Assembly (NCBI GenBank): GCA_027482985.1
Contig: JAIXVO010000210.1
Location: forward strand, 1-6,193
Reading direction: 5' to 3'
Origin: Cyanobacteriota bacterium
GTDB lineage: Bacteria; Cyanobacteriota; Cyanobacteriia; Leptolyngbyales; Leptolyngbyaceae
DNA: 6,193 nt
Shown piece by piece: positions 5,788 to 6,193 of the stretch. The translations under genes and the position numbers were made by a program. Positions within the stretch are counted from its first letter, which is position 1. Each line of letters starts with the position of its first letter. Under the pieces are notes generated by a model. That model ran no database searches and was not told where the DNA came from. It saw only the letters and a program-made list of their open reading frames with translations.

Positions 5788-5942
5788 GGCCATCTTTCAA
5801 CTGCAAGTTTTGACGGCTCGCTCACGGGCAATCAGTCACTTGAGATTAGTCTGACGGATGAACTTCAGGCGCATCAAGTAGATGTAATTCCAAAAGGGGA
5901 TCGTGGTCATGCTCCAGCCTCATTACTTTGGGAGATTACTCC
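5788..5942 (+). pseudogene. Possible coding remnant, unrecognised
   Basis: The frame after a TGA at 5785-5787 stays open to 6078, overlapping the next gene in a different frame. Its first part reads HLSTASFDGSLTGNQSLEIS, then LTDELQAHQVDVIPKGDRGH, which has protein-like amphipathic strand and helix character, but it has no ATG, GTG or TTG start. It could be the tail of a decayed gene or chance. I assign no family. Confidence 0.2.
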
Positions 5943-6193
5943 ATGGCAGATACTTCGAATAAAGATAATTTTTTGTACCCGATTGGCAAATATCGGGGTG
6001 AATTTACCCCAGAGCAACTTGCCTTTAATGCTAATCTTCAGGAATTTGCTCAACGGGTGTCGCTGGTCTGTGGCTTAGAAACGGGCGGCAAAATTTCCTC
6101 AGATGATGCTTACCACCAAATTAAAAAGTTGTGGAAAGATTTGAAAACCTCCAAAGAGGAACTCCTCGATCAAACCCGTCCTGATCCCCCACC
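5943..6193 (+). CDS. Small conserved cyanobacterial protein (DUF7219-like), 3' truncated by window
   Basis: ATG 5943 with GGGAG (5930-5934) 8 nt upstream; 83 codons are visible with no stop before the window ends. Visible blocks are FLYPIGKYRGEFTPEQLAFN (residues 10-29), ANLQEFAQRVSLVCGLETGG (30-49) and KISSDDAYHQIKKLWKDLKT (50-69). I recall this pattern (FLYP...Y.GEF.PE.LAFNANLQEFAQ.V..I..LETGGKI...EAY..IK.LWK.LK) from a cyanobacteria-specific family of roughly 80-100 residues, listed as DUF7219; some homologues carry misleading isopropylmalate-synthase names. It is soluble and predicted helical, with no catalytic motif. The function is unknown. Probably only the last few codons are missing. 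Confidence 0.8.
   Translation, partial: MADTSNKDNFLYPIGKYRGEFTPEQLAFNANLQEFAQRVSLVCGLETGGKISSDDAYHQIKKLWKDLKTSKEELLDQTRPDPP

Larger units (their letters stand above)
5585..5942. other. 358-bp region without a recognised gene
   Basis: I see no complete gene, tRNA or convincing terminator. It contains a 14-bp perfect palindrome ACGATCGCGATCGT at 5761-5774 and an open plus-strand frame at 5788-5942 without a start codon (see next entry). The promoter of the downstream small gene must lie here, but I find no -35/-10 pair good enough to call. Confidence 0.5.

Noticed and set aside
5384..5806. Minus- and plus-strand frames across the iaaA 3' end and gap
   Set aside because: Shadows of iaaA codon bias running into intergenic sequence; no family match.

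Overview
The window looks chromosomal and cyanobacterial. Eight copies of the HIP1 octamer GCGATCGC fall in 6.2 kb. TamB, the plant-type isoaspartyl peptidase, DUF2256 and the last small protein all read like cyanobacterial family members. Short tandem and palindromic repeats of the kind common in filamentous cyanobacteria sit between and inside genes. I cannot name a genus.

Layout. (1) 2-1471, plus strand: the C-terminal 489 codons of TamB, the envelope protein involved in outer-membrane biogenesis. (2) 1400-3040, minus strand: a compact, AT-richer accessory island read toward the tamB 3' end. In transcription order it holds an internally deleted ATPase/TPR-type gene (2698-3040), an intact DUF433 antitoxin plus DUF5615 PIN-like toxin pair (2378-2677 and 2022-2372), a possible 26-codon ORF (1940-2020), a 57-aa conserved-looking small protein (1780-1953), a HicB-type gene with an in-frame amber stop (1594-1770) and a second HicB-type gene cut off after about 25 residues (1400-1597). 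Gaps are 20, 5, 1, -14, 9 and -4 bp, so all could be on one transcript. Two of these genes were missed by a simple ORF length cutoff. (3) 3297-4151, minus strand: TrmJ-type tRNA 2'-O-methyltransferase with a repeat-encoded proline-rich linker and a repeat-encoded tail. (4) 4293-4484, plus strand: a DUF2256 zinc-ribbon-like protein, divergent from trmJ, whose tail is a purine tract and whose stop codon lies in a palindromic repeat. (5) 4475-4616: a strong hairpin followed by three tandem ~40-bp units. (6) 4640-5584, plus strand: isoaspartyl peptidase/L-asparaginase, which in cyanobacteria finishes cyanophycin breakdown. (7) 5585-5942: mostly unassigned, with a possible gene remnant. (8) 5943 to the end, plus strand: a small conserved cyanobacterial protein (DUF7219-like), cut by the window edge.

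The core genes (tamB, trmJ, DUF2256, iaaA) are not functionally linked to each other. The interesting part is the island: a live-looking toxin-antitoxin pair surrounded by broken TA and NTPase genes, which suggests a defence/TA cassette in decay rather than a new intact system. A second theme is that small repeats have been taken into coding sequence at three places in trmJ and DUF2256.
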